Positions 1 to 11,989 of a DNA stretch of 64,000 bases are shown piece after piece. The stretch lies in contig MU128993.1 in the NCBI GenBank assembly GCA_014904985.1, positions 124,001-188,000 of the forward strand, given 5' to 3'. The position numbers were made by a program, and so were the translations under genes. This stretch comes from Hydnum rufescens UP504 (lineage: Eukaryota > Basidiomycota > Agaricomycetes > Cantharellales > Hydnaceae). The notes under the pieces are model-generated. The model was given only the letters and a program-made list of their open reading frames with translations, was not told the DNA's origin and did no database searches. Each line of letters begins with the position of its first letter. Within the stretch, counting starts at the first letter, position 1.

Positions 1-908
1 ATATACGGACCCTAAGGGTAAGTTCTTCATACTTGGGATGGAAGTGTACAGTAGACTGGAAAGAAGATTAAGCAACAATATGCCTTTAACAAGAACAATA
101 TGAATTTACTCGTCAATCTGTAAAAGACAAGATGAAACTCTGGGTTGAAAAAGGATGCGATGGCTACTCACAATCACGTCCGTCCAGACACCGTCTCTCT
201 GGAATGTAAATCCGTACACCCCGACTTGTTCATCTCTGGCCACGCAAATCTTCTTGATGAGTTCGGGCATAGAAGCCACAGTTGCCAAACCAGAGAGAAG
301 CCAGCAATCGCCTAGGTCTCCCTGCACGACATCGCTCCAATTTGGGCCATCTACGAAGAACTGGGGCTTGGAGAAGGTTTGTGATATCCTGCGAACATCG
401 GCCGGATTCAACCTCTCTTCAGGTTCAGTCACGAGCCCTTGTGGTGCGAATAGACACGTCAAACAAGCACTGTGGACACACACATGGGGCTAACCGTGTA
501 AGCATTGTTCTCTATCCTCCTCCAAGTCGAACTCGATGTCCCTAACACGTGGGATGAATATGGATATTCAGGATCCCTTTAGACAGAACGGATTAAGCAC
601 CTGAATTTACTGTTACGGAGACGACATTCCCTTGGGAATTATTGTCAGTTTTTGATTTCAGAGATATGGGCGTTGGAGATAAACCTAGCGATGGCTGCGA
701 CGTTCTTCTTTACGCGTTCCACGGCCATTTCGAGCTCATTAGTAACGAGGAGACCGGCTCTCGCCTTTTGCTGGTTGAACTCGACCAGTATAGGCTGCTT
801 GGCGGACTCGCCCTGAACCTTAGGTGATGGAAGCTGGGGATTGTCCGTGGAGGGAGAGTCGGAGTTGGGGAACACCGCGAAGCGGCCAGAGAGGATTGAC
901 TTGAGCAT
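1..908 (-). CDS. Calpain-like cysteine protease, copy 1, partial (N-terminal exons)
   Basis: Minus-strand gene starting at the ATG at 908 and running off the left edge of the window, so its C-terminal part is missing here. The first exon encodes about 85 residues, including a charged stretch [17 protein letters not shown] that fungal calpains carry before the protease core. A middle exon near 490-540 encodes [17 protein letters not shown], and the next exon encodes [17 protein letters not shown], the calpain catalytic-cysteine motif. A near-identical complete gene lies at 15,338-19,210, in the second copy of the segmental duplication. The fold is inferred from the conserved cysteine motif and the paralogue; the His and Asn catalytic residues would lie outside the window. 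Confidence 0.85.
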
Positions 909-1680
909 CTTTGGCGTTTGTGAACGTTAGGGAAGATCGAATGATTGCAAAGAGGGAGTCTTTTCATGGTGACTGTGGAATTGATTCGAGTTTACTGTAC
1001 AGTAATGGGCGCCAGTTTTATTGAACTTGCTCTTGGTCGGGCTCAAGTCGGGTCAAGTTCCCTGACAGACCTCCCTCCCAAACCCTCTCGTCCAAGTAAA
1101 CCCTAGCATGTAAAGCTAGAGTAGGCCGGCGATATGGCCTACAGGGGACGTTGGGGTGGTCAAGGCCGCAGAACCCAAAATTTTGCTCCCCTCTGAGGGC
1201 GTGCGTGCGTTTCTCAAGTCCAAGAGACGCCCACTCTATAATATCGATTTCGCATTCCTTAAAAAATGTTCAGTTGAACGGGCCCAGCTGACCGACGAAC
1301 ATTAATACCACCTTCCGCAGTGGGTCTACGGCAATCCCGCGTCAATCTCTTCTCCTCGGTTTCGCTGCACAATTCATGGCTCCTACCTTTTGGGACGCAC
1401 TCTTCGACCAATTTGCTTCGCAATGATTCAGGACGCCCCGTACGCAGCGTGGTCTGGGTCAAGGGTGAGCGTGTGCCGTAAGATGGCAGATCGTGATGTG
1501 TTTTCAGGCAGCTGTATCACCGAAGAACAAGTGTGGGCGCTTCTTCAATACTCTAATGGGCTCCGCTTCTAGCGCCTCTATGTGGCCTGCACAATCGTAG
1601 AGGTAGGCTGGGCCGTGTACGCGCATCCCACCATCGTTGCCCGGCCCACTGTCTCTGAACTCTGGCCCTGGTGACTAGTC
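909..1680. other. Upstream region of calpain copy 1; no supported gene
   Basis: No convincing coding exon is visible. The stretch lies between the calpain start codon on the minus strand and the following PLAC8 module, so it should hold the calpain promoter. It aligns with 19,211-20,100 in the second copy, which carries roughly 130 extra bases around 19,480-19,610, or this copy has lost them. Confidence 0.5.
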
Positions 1681-3330
1681 ACGAAGAGTTCTAGCTAGCA
1701 AACCGCTAGCCGTGGGGTGACTTGCGTATGTAGAAGACGTATTATCAAACCTTCTTTGTTCAATCAATGACTTATTCAAATGCTTCTTCCAAAAACACTG
1801 GAAGACCAATAGATTCTATTGATCACATCGGTCAGCTACTTCTGTGAATCTCACGAATGCTAGCGATGGGGAAGCTGAGAACCTTCTTGATGGTGTTATA
1901 ACGCACCTGAATCCACAGACCATAACCCAATTATGGCATTGATTGACTGAAACGCCGTCTTGCGATGACATGACCAGTAGCGGTTTGCGGCAACTCGGGA
2001 GAAGTGATTCCTTTGGCGAACCACGTTAGATTGACGACTTATCGTTGACAGCTTCATCGGCCATGAACAATATTGAGTGTGTACCCTGAGTAGTAAGACT
2101 CTATCAACGCGGAACGCCCGCGTACAGTTCCATCACCGGCGAACCGTCTCGACATCGGACTTGATATTGTGGTTGTAAAGGGGACATCCCACTAGGCGCC
2201 TAGCTGTCAACCACAGGCTCACCATGCGCTTTAAAAGTTGAAAGACACCTCCAGTCGATAGATGGGGGTAGAAGGCGAGGCGACCTCTTCTGTCTTGTCC
2301 TCAATCAAGTTGTCCAGAAATCCATACATTGCACCTGTGTGAATACATTGGAGTGGCGAGTCGGCGCTAATTTACGGCAGGAAGGCATGCCTAGCCTGCC
2401 ATGGTCAGGCCGCCCCAAATCAGGTGATTTCAAAAGCATTATTGCCTAGACGGTCAACGCTATCGGGCCTCCCCCCTTCTCGCTTTTCGGATTCTAACAA
2501 CAGCGGTTCTGAGTTTCTTTCTCTCATCAGAAATCCAGTTCCTTATCGTCCGCCCTTGCAGTCTCCACCGCAGATGTTCTTGGAGCCTTCGTACAACACA
2601 CAGTATGTTGTGCAGCCCGGGCCCACGCAGGGGATGAATGACCACGTACCCCCTTGTCGGTGGAAACCTCAATTCCTTCAACAAGCCTATCTCCTACAGT
2701 GGCCAGCGCGATTGGTCCTACGGTGGCTGCAGCTGCCTCAATGCTCCGAGGACTTGCCTACGTGCATACTGCTTCCCGTGCTGCTCCTGTGCCAAAACCC
2801 AGTCGAGGTTCAACCATCTCGTGCACCAGGGCACACCACATCCCTCGAACGGTGACTCCTGCACCGGCGATTGCTGCTCGTATGGTGTCCTCCTGTTCCT
2901 TGGTTCGTCTCAGATCTCGAAATTGGCGCATTTAAAGAGATATTTCCTCGATCTCACTGGCGTTTCTGTTGCAGGCTGCCCGTGCCTCCTTAGTATGGAT
3001 GGACGCAAGAATATTCGTGTTCGGTATCACATTGATGGCGGGTGCTGTTACTTGTACGTGCCGCGATTACTGTAAAAGGTGTTTATCTCTATCTTCTCTC
3101 TATTTCCCCTCCCTCCAGTTTTTGCACCTGGTTGCATGCCTTGTTCACTTACGCAGGAATCGCGTGAAGTCTCGCTCGAGGAACATAGTTTCAGGCGCTG
3201 AAACGCGAGGTTCGGCGATTCGATTTGGTTGGCTTCCTCTGGCAATACTGTATTCTTGGAAGTCTCTGTAACTGGGGATACCACGATTGTACGACTAAGG
3301 ACTATGGAAGTATACCTACCCCACAACTAA
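1680..3330 (+). repeat. Repeat module X1 (PLAC8 gene plus 5' flank)
   Basis: Repeat unit of about 1.6 kb made of a conserved 5' flank, beginning with a run resembling GAAGAGTTCTAGCTAGCAAA, followed by a PLAC8 gene copy. It recurs at about 13,050-14,683 (X2), 20,120-21,790 (X3) and 31,470-33,150 (X4). X1 and X2 lie within one copy of the 18.4 kb block, so the module was duplicated before the large block. X2 and X4 are the second members in each block. Confidence 0.75.
2574..3201 (+). pseudogene. PLAC8 family cysteine-rich protein, frameshifted copy
   Basis: Homologue of the intact PLAC8 genes at 14,000 and 21,041, with the same exon layout. The reading frame is broken near 2,634 by a 4-nt insertion (a repeated ATGA) between the N-terminal segment and MTTYPLVGGN. 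The last exon, which should encode the CCVPCSLTQESREVSLEE-type end, is shifted by a 2-nt deletion near 3,130 and meets a stop. A shorter product from the ATG at 2,638 would keep the CCFPCCSCAK core but lose the normal C-terminus. I read it as a decaying copy, though a sequencing error cannot be excluded. Confidence 0.75.
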
Positions 3331-3478
3331 GCGCTGGTTAGAGCCTCGGATGATTCGAATCCATTACGTAATGACTGCTTCATTTACCCTTCAGTGGCGG
3401 TCTCCCTTATTCGGGTTTAGGCAAGCACTGCTATCTTGTTCTTTCTTATTTTTGATCACTATTAGGCGACGTGGATTT

Positions 3479-4645
3479 TCAAGGGTTCTGAGCCGTGTTG
3501 ACCACGCACGAGAAAGAGGCGATGCCCAAGACTGGCCATGGCCTTGGAATACCGCCTTCTAGGCCTTGGTGGGACGCGATGTAATAGATGACAGAACTCG
3601 CATTTTCACCCATGCCAGCGACATGCGCCCAGCTCTCGAGCTCTCGCAAAACGTCCTCAGCTAAGACCGATTCCTCTGTGGCCGTCACGCTCAGGGCACC
3701 GTCATCGTTGTATAACATGTTTGCCATAACGTGGGCATCAATCACCCTCTTCTCGATTCATCGCCCGTGTACCCATTTGCTACCCGCCATTTGGTCACGT
3801 CCCCCCAATCGACGGTAGTTTCAAATGAAGTAAAATGTGCAACTACCCGAAAGGGTGTCGTGAAGACGCTCCGTGTCGAGCGCCAGTCCACGATGGGTTT
3901 TGGCAGTATTGACCAAGTGGTCACCGGAGTGTGCTCATGAATACATGAAGTGTATCATGAGAGAGTATTGAACCTTGGTCTGATCTTGAGGGAAGTAGAT
4001 GTCCGATGTATGTATTATTGATTCATCTTATACATCACGTAAAGGATATCACCATCCACACTCTTGAACGTGTCAAAGGATTATTGTGGTCCGACTTCAG
4101 ACTAGGGAAGACAGGTGGTCGCCACTTGTTCCTGCAGGTTGCGGCTGAGTCCAAAAACACGGGCGAGAAGTGGACGCGTTTCACAAAGGAGAAAAAGGAT
4201 TCGCATCTACCATGTATGGCCAACTGGACGTTTACTCACCATAGCCACGCGGCTTCGATAATCCTTCTTGTTCACAGGGAGGCCCATCCATCGGGTCTCG
4301 TATAACCCTCTATTCCTGCGATCACGCCACCACCGTCGACTCTCTCCTTGTCTGTTCAAGCGCACCATGCTCGCGCTTATCGGGAGCTTCACGTGAAAGT
4401 CACTGCCGCAGGCTTGTACAAGATTCCGTATCTGACAGATATTGGCCTGGAGTTCTGCGCTTGGGCACCGTAGCGGACAATGTGTATTTCCGTGGTGATT
4501 CATTCTGAGTGCGTTCTTTCTGGTCCTGGGATGACAGCAACTCTCTTTCACCGGTACTCACGACTTGGGGCATATGGACGTGACGCATACTTGGGTGTGC
4601 GATCGCATCATAATTGCGGATTTCATCAGGTTCATCAGGGGTCAA
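3479..4645 (-). other. Possible minus-strand multi-exon gene, unrecognised
   Basis: Four minus-strand reading frames follow one another. The last, at 3,479-3,745, encodes a composition typical of real protein (RELESWAHVAGMGE), and the same frame is open in the second copy at 22,008-22,238. An upstream frame contains TTVDWGDVTKWRVANG, just before a place where copy 1 has about 30 extra bases relative to copy 2. I do not recognise the family and cannot give reliable splice sites, so the locus may be a relic in both copies. Confidence 0.3.
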
Positions 4646-4929
4646 TTATTGGATGGTGAGTTGATGTGAGTCTGCTCATTCGCAGAATACCACGTCCTAA
4701 TACTAACATTCTCTACTATGTGGATGATGGAATCACAGCAGTCATCATCGTGGGCGATTCCGAGCAATTCCGATCTGACAATGGCTCATAATCATTCCGA
4801 ACCAGGGTATGCATGATCCAGATATTCAGCATATTCCGCCCTTTTCCATCAGCCCTGCATCCTTGAACTTATTACGCGCCTGTACTATGATCGTATACTG
4901 ACCTTTGACAACTTCCTGATTTTTCCTGC

Positions 4930-5459
4930 CATGCAGCGCAGACTATGGTACTTCGTAGTGCCACGGGTCCGCCAGTTCGTTCGAGATATGGCGATTGGAA
5001 ACGCAGTCTGGGCTTTATTCCTCGTCAGCCACATGACCAGTAGCCCTCTGGATGTACAGGCATGTGTCTTGCATAGCGACTCTTCTGCAAGTTAAGACTG
5101 GTTTATTCTCGCGCGGAATTTTTTATTTTCGGATCGTCCTTTCACACTTTTTGCGCTCGATGGCGGATCTCGGTCCTTACGAGTCATTCCTCGCTCGGGA
5201 ACTGCGAACGACACCCGATATCTGGGACCCTCCCGTCGAGTTTATCTACTGTGGCCTTCATCTGCAGGTGACCCACGATCTTTCCCCCCGCCTCCCTTGA
5301 CATAATTTACGCGCGGCCAGTTTGCTCGTCAAAGAGCAAGGCCTCGAGTACGCCGAGTTCAGATTCGTGCAAGGTAATAAGGAGACTTTGGGAGTGTTGA
5401 AGGCTGTGGCGGAATGGGTACAGATCTTGGAAATGCTAGTGGGCCATGAGATTGAATAG
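4930..5459 (+). other. Possible small plus-strand gene, unrecognised
   Basis: Three exon-like frames line up on the plus strand. The ATG at 4,934 opens a frame with RRLWYFVVPRVRQFVRD and a hydrophobic stretch NAVWALFLVSHM. A second frame near 5,160 has MADLGPYESFLARELR. A third, at about 5,318-5,459, has LVKEQGLEYAEFRFVQGN and ends at a TAG. Copy 2 (23,350-23,820) preserves the same pieces but has a deletion in the first and a TGG-to-TAG change truncating the third. I do not recognise the protein; exon joins are inferred. Confidence 0.35.
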
Positions 5460-6040
5460 AAAGTAGGGATGTGGGTGCCTATAGAGGGGAAGCAAACAAA
5501 ATAGAGACATCTATTGTATCCTTTGGACACTGATGATCTACACTGCGTGTCGTTAGCACGTTCTTCTTCTGCCAGTCAAGTCAGCGCTCGGCGTCGAACA
5601 CTTCTAGAGCGGGAATAAAGATCGGCAGAGGTTCGAGGGTGGACGAAAATACTCCAGGGCATTATGAATGGATCCAGCAAAATTGTCAGAACGATCTGAC
5701 AAGATTTGAGGGATCGCATTGTTCCCCAGCGTCGATCGCCCCTACCAGGCGCAACACAGATCCATTTAGCTTGATTCTTCGTTTCGGTATTCGCCTAATG
5801 TAGATACATAGCTAGGCCCCTGCAAGTAGCATCGTGATACGACCACTTATAAACATTTCCCCAGTATGGAAAAGGGAAGGGCAATGATCAGAGTTTGTAT
5901 ATTATTCAAGGAGAACGGTAATGAGAAGAAATTGCCAATTTGTACGGGAACGTGATGCATGATATGCGAAGCTACAGGTGGCGAGGCTCGATGCTGTTTT
6001 CGGAGACGTCGGTGCTGACGGAGACGACCTGTAAATCAGT

Positions 6041-6280
6041 ATGCTCCTCAAATGCTTAGAAGAACTAGAAATTCCAAAGGTCAAGTTCTTGAAATCGACA
6101 TTACTATGGGAAAATCGTGGAAGTGTTCATCGCGATGCTACTGCCGGATGCCCTAGATATTACGAGCCGCTCGTAGAGGTGAGAGACGCCGGCGAAAATG
6201 ACTATATCATACCCCTCTGGAGATTCGACAGGGCCTTGTCAATTCCCAAAGCTCTAGAGGCGTTCGACGCTGGACATTGA
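6041..6280 (+). other. Conserved plus-strand frame, unrecognised
   Basis: Open frame of about 79 codons (CPRYYEPLVEVRDAGEND and IIPLWRFDRALSIPKALE) that is also open in the second copy at 24,443-24,676 with conservative changes. It may be an exon of a lost gene or a small protein. There is no family assignment and no clear start beyond the local ATG, which has an in-frame stop just upstream. Confidence 0.3.
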
Positions 6281-6563
6281 TTTGCGCGGTTTTCCAAAAA
6301 CATCACCAAGCCCTGAGCCTCTTGATTGGGATTACATGTTAGCAGGGCGACGCGAGGACTTTCCAAAAGTGGAATACACAGCTCTAGCAAGTGATGATTT
6401 GCACTAACGTCAATGAAAGAAGCACCTCGATTTGCATTATTCAATCGGTTGTTGCCTCGCGGCTTCGGAAAGGATCCCAACCTCCATAGCGCCTGGTTGA
6501 GAATCGAGCAGGCCTGACAGCGTGAGCCCAGAAACAGGGAGTGTTGTTGCCGTGGCCCAAAAT

Positions 6564-9500
6564 ATGCATCGCTCAACTCGCCCCTCAAATCGATTCCTTC
6601 GGAGGTCCACACCCTTCTATGCTTGTATATTCTTCCTTGCTTGCCTTGTCTTCTTCAACATCGCCCTTTTGATGCTTCAGACCACGCATTTCTTCGAGAA
6701 GCATCTCTTCGATCTACGCAAGATCAGTGCCATCTCTCAGATAACCTCCATTACTACCCAGGCATCCACCGTTATGATCCTCATTACACTATCGTATGCA
6801 ATGCAAATTGCATCCTCCGACAACATTATTCGACGACGTAAGTGTGCTAGTTTGATGATTCAATGGAAAAGATTCGGTCTGATCTCGAATCAGGACAAAC
6901 GGTTGCAGCGCTGCATGACAATTTGATGGCTTGGCGCGGGCTAGGTTCCTCAATACTGGCACTGCTGAGGAGCCGGAAACTTGACATCCCTAGTCGCCTG
7001 CGCATTCTCTTGGCTTTCATGTTCTTTGGAGGCGTGTCAGTTCTGCACATTGTCACACCATCAGTGATAACAATTGGAACATTCAATGCTACTATCCCTG
7101 TTTCACTGAATGTCTCCACAATCCTTGACATCCAATCCTGGATGGGTCTTGTTACATGGAGACCATCCCCTGATCCCATGACTGCTTTGCCTTACCTATG
7201 GTCTCAACTTGATACCAATACAAGTGTTGGGCTACCAGCAGGTGTCAATGGATCGTAAGAACTTCTGATCCAGTAGAGATGCTCTAATGAAGTCACTGAG
7301 CCAAATATTGTAGTGTGATATTCAGCACTCTGCCATTGATTATGACAGAAGATGTGATCTTCCAGGACCCATTTGCCCGCGACCTTTCTGTTAGATGTGG
7401 CATTATTCCTCGGGTATCAGGTGACTCATTCCAAGTTTCATATGTGGGGCCTGGTATGCTTCCTTAATATCAATCCTTCTGGTACACACCCTGATGTGTA
7501 AGTCTAGGAAATATCAGTTCATTTCCAACTGGAGTTGCCATTGATTTTGGCATGCAAGCTGGATTCATCCCATACCCTGGGGATGGGCTGAAATTCTACA
7601 CCTCCAGCCAGAGGATCCCTATGAGCACTGGGGGTTTTGCAATTGGAGGAAACAAGGAATCAATTAGCACCCATCCTGTATTCTTGTGTGAGTCCTTGGA
7701 GCTACATTAGAAATATGTACCTCATTCACCTTTTCCATTCAGTCAATGACATTCTCATCAGTCTCTATGAGTCTGATGGTGATTCTGCTGCTGCTTTTGC
7801 ATATATATCAACTCGAAATGACAGTTTAAGGCTTGATCCTTCACTGGCCTTTGCCCCACCTGTGCAATATAATCTCCAAGCTCAGACTTGGAGCTTCATC
7901 AATAATGATACCAAGAGTAAGTCACCTATTTCAAGAGAACTTATTTTCTCTCACATACACTCTGTTCAGATGCATTTCTTGAGGATGTGAATGCCACATT
8001 CTATATCTGGCCCATTGGCTGTTCATTGTTTGCTCAAAACATCACTGCTCATGTGTGGGGTGACAATACTCTGCTGTGGAGGAACATAACCCATACACCA
8101 ACTGACAATCCTACACCATTCCTATGGCATGATATCCCTCATGACCCCTTGGAGATTACCTGGGGTCATATGATTGTGGAGATCTATGTCTCACAGACAA
8201 CCATGTTTCCAAGCCTTTACTTGGAAGATTTTCCACAATTCCTCACAACCTTTGAACATCAACTGGGCTCTGGACTCAATAGCACCAATGACAGCTTGGC
8301 CCTTCTTGGTGAACGACTTTCCAGCATGACAGCCTTGTCATACACTCTTCTTGCACACACCTACCGTAGCTCCCCTGATAGTGTGCCTCAGTTCATTCAA
8401 GGCTGGAGTCCTGTCTTTGCCACTGTATCTGGTTCACAGTCCATTCTCATGGCTGGTCTAGTTGTCCAGACCCTCCCTCTCATACTTGGAATTGTCACCT
8501 GTTCTATTCTCATATTTGTCTTTGCTGCAGTTGCAAGGCCATCTACATCATCTAATAATGTTCTACAAGATGGCCAAGTCATTAACATGGTATCCATCCT
8601 CCACAATTCCTCTCTTTCTACAGTCATTCCCAACAGCAATGAAGACCTTCAAAGAATTCAGGCCATGCACACTCATGTATTGTGAGATCATTCAGCATTT
8701 AGACTCTGTATCATAGGTCTTCCTTGACTATACATTTTCAGATATGATGGCCTCACCCTTGATGTTGATTATATCCAGGAGAGACATCACATCCCTTCCC
8801 CAGGAATTCCTCTCATCACATTAGTAAGTCTGTATTGGGCCTTCCATTGTTGAGATGATGTTGAGCAACATATCCAGGAGGGTGGTAATCCTCAGGATGA
8901 ACATTTAGCAAACAGGGAATCCATGGGGGCTTCACCAACAAGGCCATTAGACCCTGGATCACATCAACCTTCACAGTCTCAAGAAAGAAGACACTGGATC
9001 TTTGCTGGTCCTCAACCATACATCATTGCATATGGAGTCACAATCACCCTTCTTGCTGCCTTCTACTTGCTCTTAATTCAACTTTGGTCTCATCATGCAT
9101 TTGACCACACCCTGTTCAATATTTCAAGGTTAGGCCAAGTGAACCAGATTGTATCAGTCCTCAGCCAAGCATGGGCAGTGGCCACCATTTCTGTCATCAC
9201 CTTTGCAGTGCAGGCAATTGCAGTAGACCTTGCAATTCAACAATGTTTGTCTCTCATTTTTCTTATTGTGGCAACATTGATTCATCCAATTTTGATGGTT
9301 AGGTCAAACTGTGGCTGCCCTGCATGATACTCTGGGTAGTTGGCTAGGGGTTGTGTATGCAGTGGTGGCCCTCTTCCAAAGCCAAGATCACCTTCAGACC
9401 CGGCTCCGACTGGTGTTGACACTGGTGTTCTTTGTCAGCATGTCAATACTTCACATTTCAACACCATCAGTCATCACAGTTCATGCTGTGAATTCAACTG

Positions 9501-11989
9501 TGCCATTTAATGCCTCTGTGGTTAGAATGCCTGGGAATTTGTCCCCCATTCCAGTGTCCATTCAGACCCTGAACAATTTACGGATTGTATTACCATCAAT
9601 TTCTTATTTGTGGGATTGGAGGAATTCTGGTATATCTCTTCCCACAGGCTACAATGGAATGTGTGTCTTCTAGGATCAGTTGTAATTTCAGATATTGCTG
9701 ACTTGTCTATTTTCTGGATTCATTTCTAGGACTTTGTTCAGCACATTGGGAACACCAACACAGGGCAATGTATTCTTTGAAGATCCATATGCTCAGAGCA
9801 CTGTGGTTCAATGTGGATCAGTTGCTAATGCTACTCACAATGTATTCAACATCACGTATACCCCAGGTATTTAATGAACCCAGGATGTATCAAGTTCAAA
9901 ACTTATATCCCATTTCATGGCTTGATGCAGATGATACCCTCATGTTAGACAATCAGCTGATGGTCCCAATATCCCAAAATACTACAATGAAATTTACAAC
10001 ATCTGGCACTGAATTGTTGGAGTACTCCTTTGGTGGCAGAAAAGTATCTCTGGATGCACCACCTAATTATTGGAGTGAGCTAACACCATCAATCCTCACC
10101 TGACTTGACTACTAGCTCACAGTTTTCCAGTGGATGACCAAGTGCAGTATCTTCCTTCAGATCAATCCAATGCAACCCTACCATCAAATGAGATGGGCAC
10201 AACTGCATTTGCATATATTTCTCTCCACCCTGATGCATTTCATATGACCTCTGATGAAGACAAACCAGTGGCAATTGAAACTCATTTCAAAGTTTGGAGT
10301 TGGATTGAAAATCCTTCAGGTGAGTTGAGCATCATGGCATGTATAGATCAGTAACCCATGGTCCACAATAGGTCCTGTGATACGAATGCTGGATGACTTG
10401 AACATGACATTCTATATCTGGCCCATTGTTTGCTCTCTTTCTGTCCATAATGTCACAGCTTGGGTTCATGTCCAAGGCAACACACAACTCAAACAGACAA
10501 ATGCCAGGATGGCCCTTGCAAACTTAACTACACCTAGCATCAAATCAATAGTTCCATCAGACCCAATGGTGATTTCCTGGTCATACCTTATGGATCTATT
10601 GTTCTTGGTGGACCTACCGGGGCTCTCACTCCCCAAACCACTCATAGTGATGTTCAATCAGACCTGGTCCTTGACATCCCTAGAAGACCAGCTCAGCCAA
10701 TTCACTGCCTTCTATTATGCTGTTCTAGTCCAATATTGGCAATCTGCTGCCCTCAATGGTGACCTCACTGCCTCACAATGGTGGAGTGAGGCTAGAGGAT
10801 CTGTTGTGGCAAATCAACTCACACTTTTCGGTCGACTCGATTTCAGTGTCTCCCAACTGGTCCTCGGCTGTGTCTGTATTGTTGCCTTGATGATTACATC
10901 GACACTATCGATTCTTGGAGTTCGAGTGCAGCAAGGGGTGCTGATGGATGGCAGTGTGATGAACATGATCTCTCTTCTCCGTGGATCATCCCTCCCTGGG
11001 ATTATCGCTGGGGACGGCGATGAAGATCTGGGAAAAAATGGCCGACGGCATCGGGCAGAGCGTACAATAGTCATGTGAGGACTCAATATCATAGTCGATC
11101 CAGCCATCCCTCGCTTCAAGTTCTGAATATGCTCTGCTCAGGTACAAGGACTCGACTCTAGATATTCCAGAATGGCTAGAAGGCGAGGTTTTTTCCCCCA
11201 ATTCTGGAGACAACGAGACAACTGGTTGATTAATTTCTCAATACTCTATCCATGTTTGGCTGATTCACTGATGTCACATTGGTATTCTCCTGTAGGCTTG
11301 CAAAGTTCCGTGCAGGCAATAACATCGTCAGAGCGAGAAGATGAGCATCTTCCCATCAACTCGTGGGACCACGAGACGACAGGTGGACTAATTTCTCAAT
11401 GTTCTATACCATGTTTGCCTGATTCGCTCATGTCGCCTTGATATTCCACTGTAGGCTTGCAAAGTTCACTCCGGGGAATAGCATTGTCAGAGGAACCAGA
11501 AGACGAGCGTCTCCTGATCAATTCTGGAGATGACGGGAGCACAGGTGAATTTATTTCCCAATCACTCACATCACGCTCGGTTGACTCCTTCATGTTGCTT
11601 CGTTATTCCCCCTTAGAAGACTTGATCCAGATGATAACACTACCGCAGCGGCAAGAGGACGAGCATCTTCCTCTCAATTCCGAGGACCCCAAGACGACAG
11701 GTTGATTAGTTTCTCAATTTTCCATACCATGTTCGCCCGGTCTGCTGATGTTCCTTTTGGTATTCCACTGTAGGTTCGCAAATTTTGCTGCGGAGGGTGA
11801 CATTGCGAGAGCGACTGGAAGGCGACGATCTGATCAATTCCGGAGACGCCGAGAGTACGTAGGCAGGTCAAGTGATTTCATTCCGTATTCGGCCTATTCG
11901 TTGATATTTCATCGGTATTCGATGGTAGACTTGGGGAAATGATAAGGCAAACCTTTCTGGCCCCAAGAGTACACTCCGGATGGGGGTAA
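6564..11989 (+). CDS. Large internally duplicated multi-pass membrane protein (A-B), copy 1
   Basis: Multi-exon gene. I start at the ATG at 6,564, because the longer frame begins with a GTG. Half A has three predicted membrane segments, around FYACIFFLACLVFFN, TSITTQASTVMILITLSYAM and the LAFMFFGGVSVLHI stretch. A roughly 330-residue lumenal or extracellular domain with many N-x-S/T sites follows, then a fourth membrane segment near VVQTLPLILGIVT. Half B (from 8,896) repeats the same layout. A and B are joined in frame by a 72-nt intron at 8,824-8,895 with a GTAAGT donor and CTCAG acceptor. The C-terminal tail is the exon array at 11,142-11,989, ending in TAA at 11,987. One B exon has lost its CAG acceptor (CAT near 9,917), and a CAG 13 nt downstream can replace it in frame. 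The family is unnamed to me; function unknown. Confidence 0.75.
11142..11989 (+). repeat. Tandem array of five duplicated exon+intron units plus terminal exon
   Basis: Five consecutive exons at 11,142-11,224, 11,296-11,382, 11,455-11,544, 11,617-11,700 and 11,774-11,858 share one design: about 28 codons ending in an acidic core such as EDEHLPINS or EDERLLINSGD. The introns between them are also alike, each of about 70 nt beginning with GT, then a TTTCTCAAT-like run and ending in a TTCCACTGTAG-like acceptor. The first four exons end in phase 1, so units are exchangeable without breaking the frame. The terminal exon, 11,929-11,989, carries the stop. Copy 2 has the same array at 29,547-30,409. 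Confidence 0.85.

Larger units (their letters stand above)
3330..6500. other. Region Y1: degenerate or unrecognised coding remnants
   Basis: Duplicated at about 21,790-24,900. Both strands hold short reading frames conserved between the copies, but none forms a complete gene I recognise. On the minus strand, 3,479-3,745 encodes a conserved piece with VTATEESVLAEDVLREL; further pieces lie at 3,742-3,924, 4,035-4,223 and 4,207-4,645. They may be exons of one gene running leftwards. On the plus strand there are pieces at about 4,930-5,460 and 6,041-6,280. No function is proposed. Confidence 0.4.

Noticed and set aside
6522..6563. Upstream extension of the membrane-protein reading frame
   Set aside because: It starts with GTG, which fungal nuclear genes rarely use; the first ATG in frame is at 6,564.
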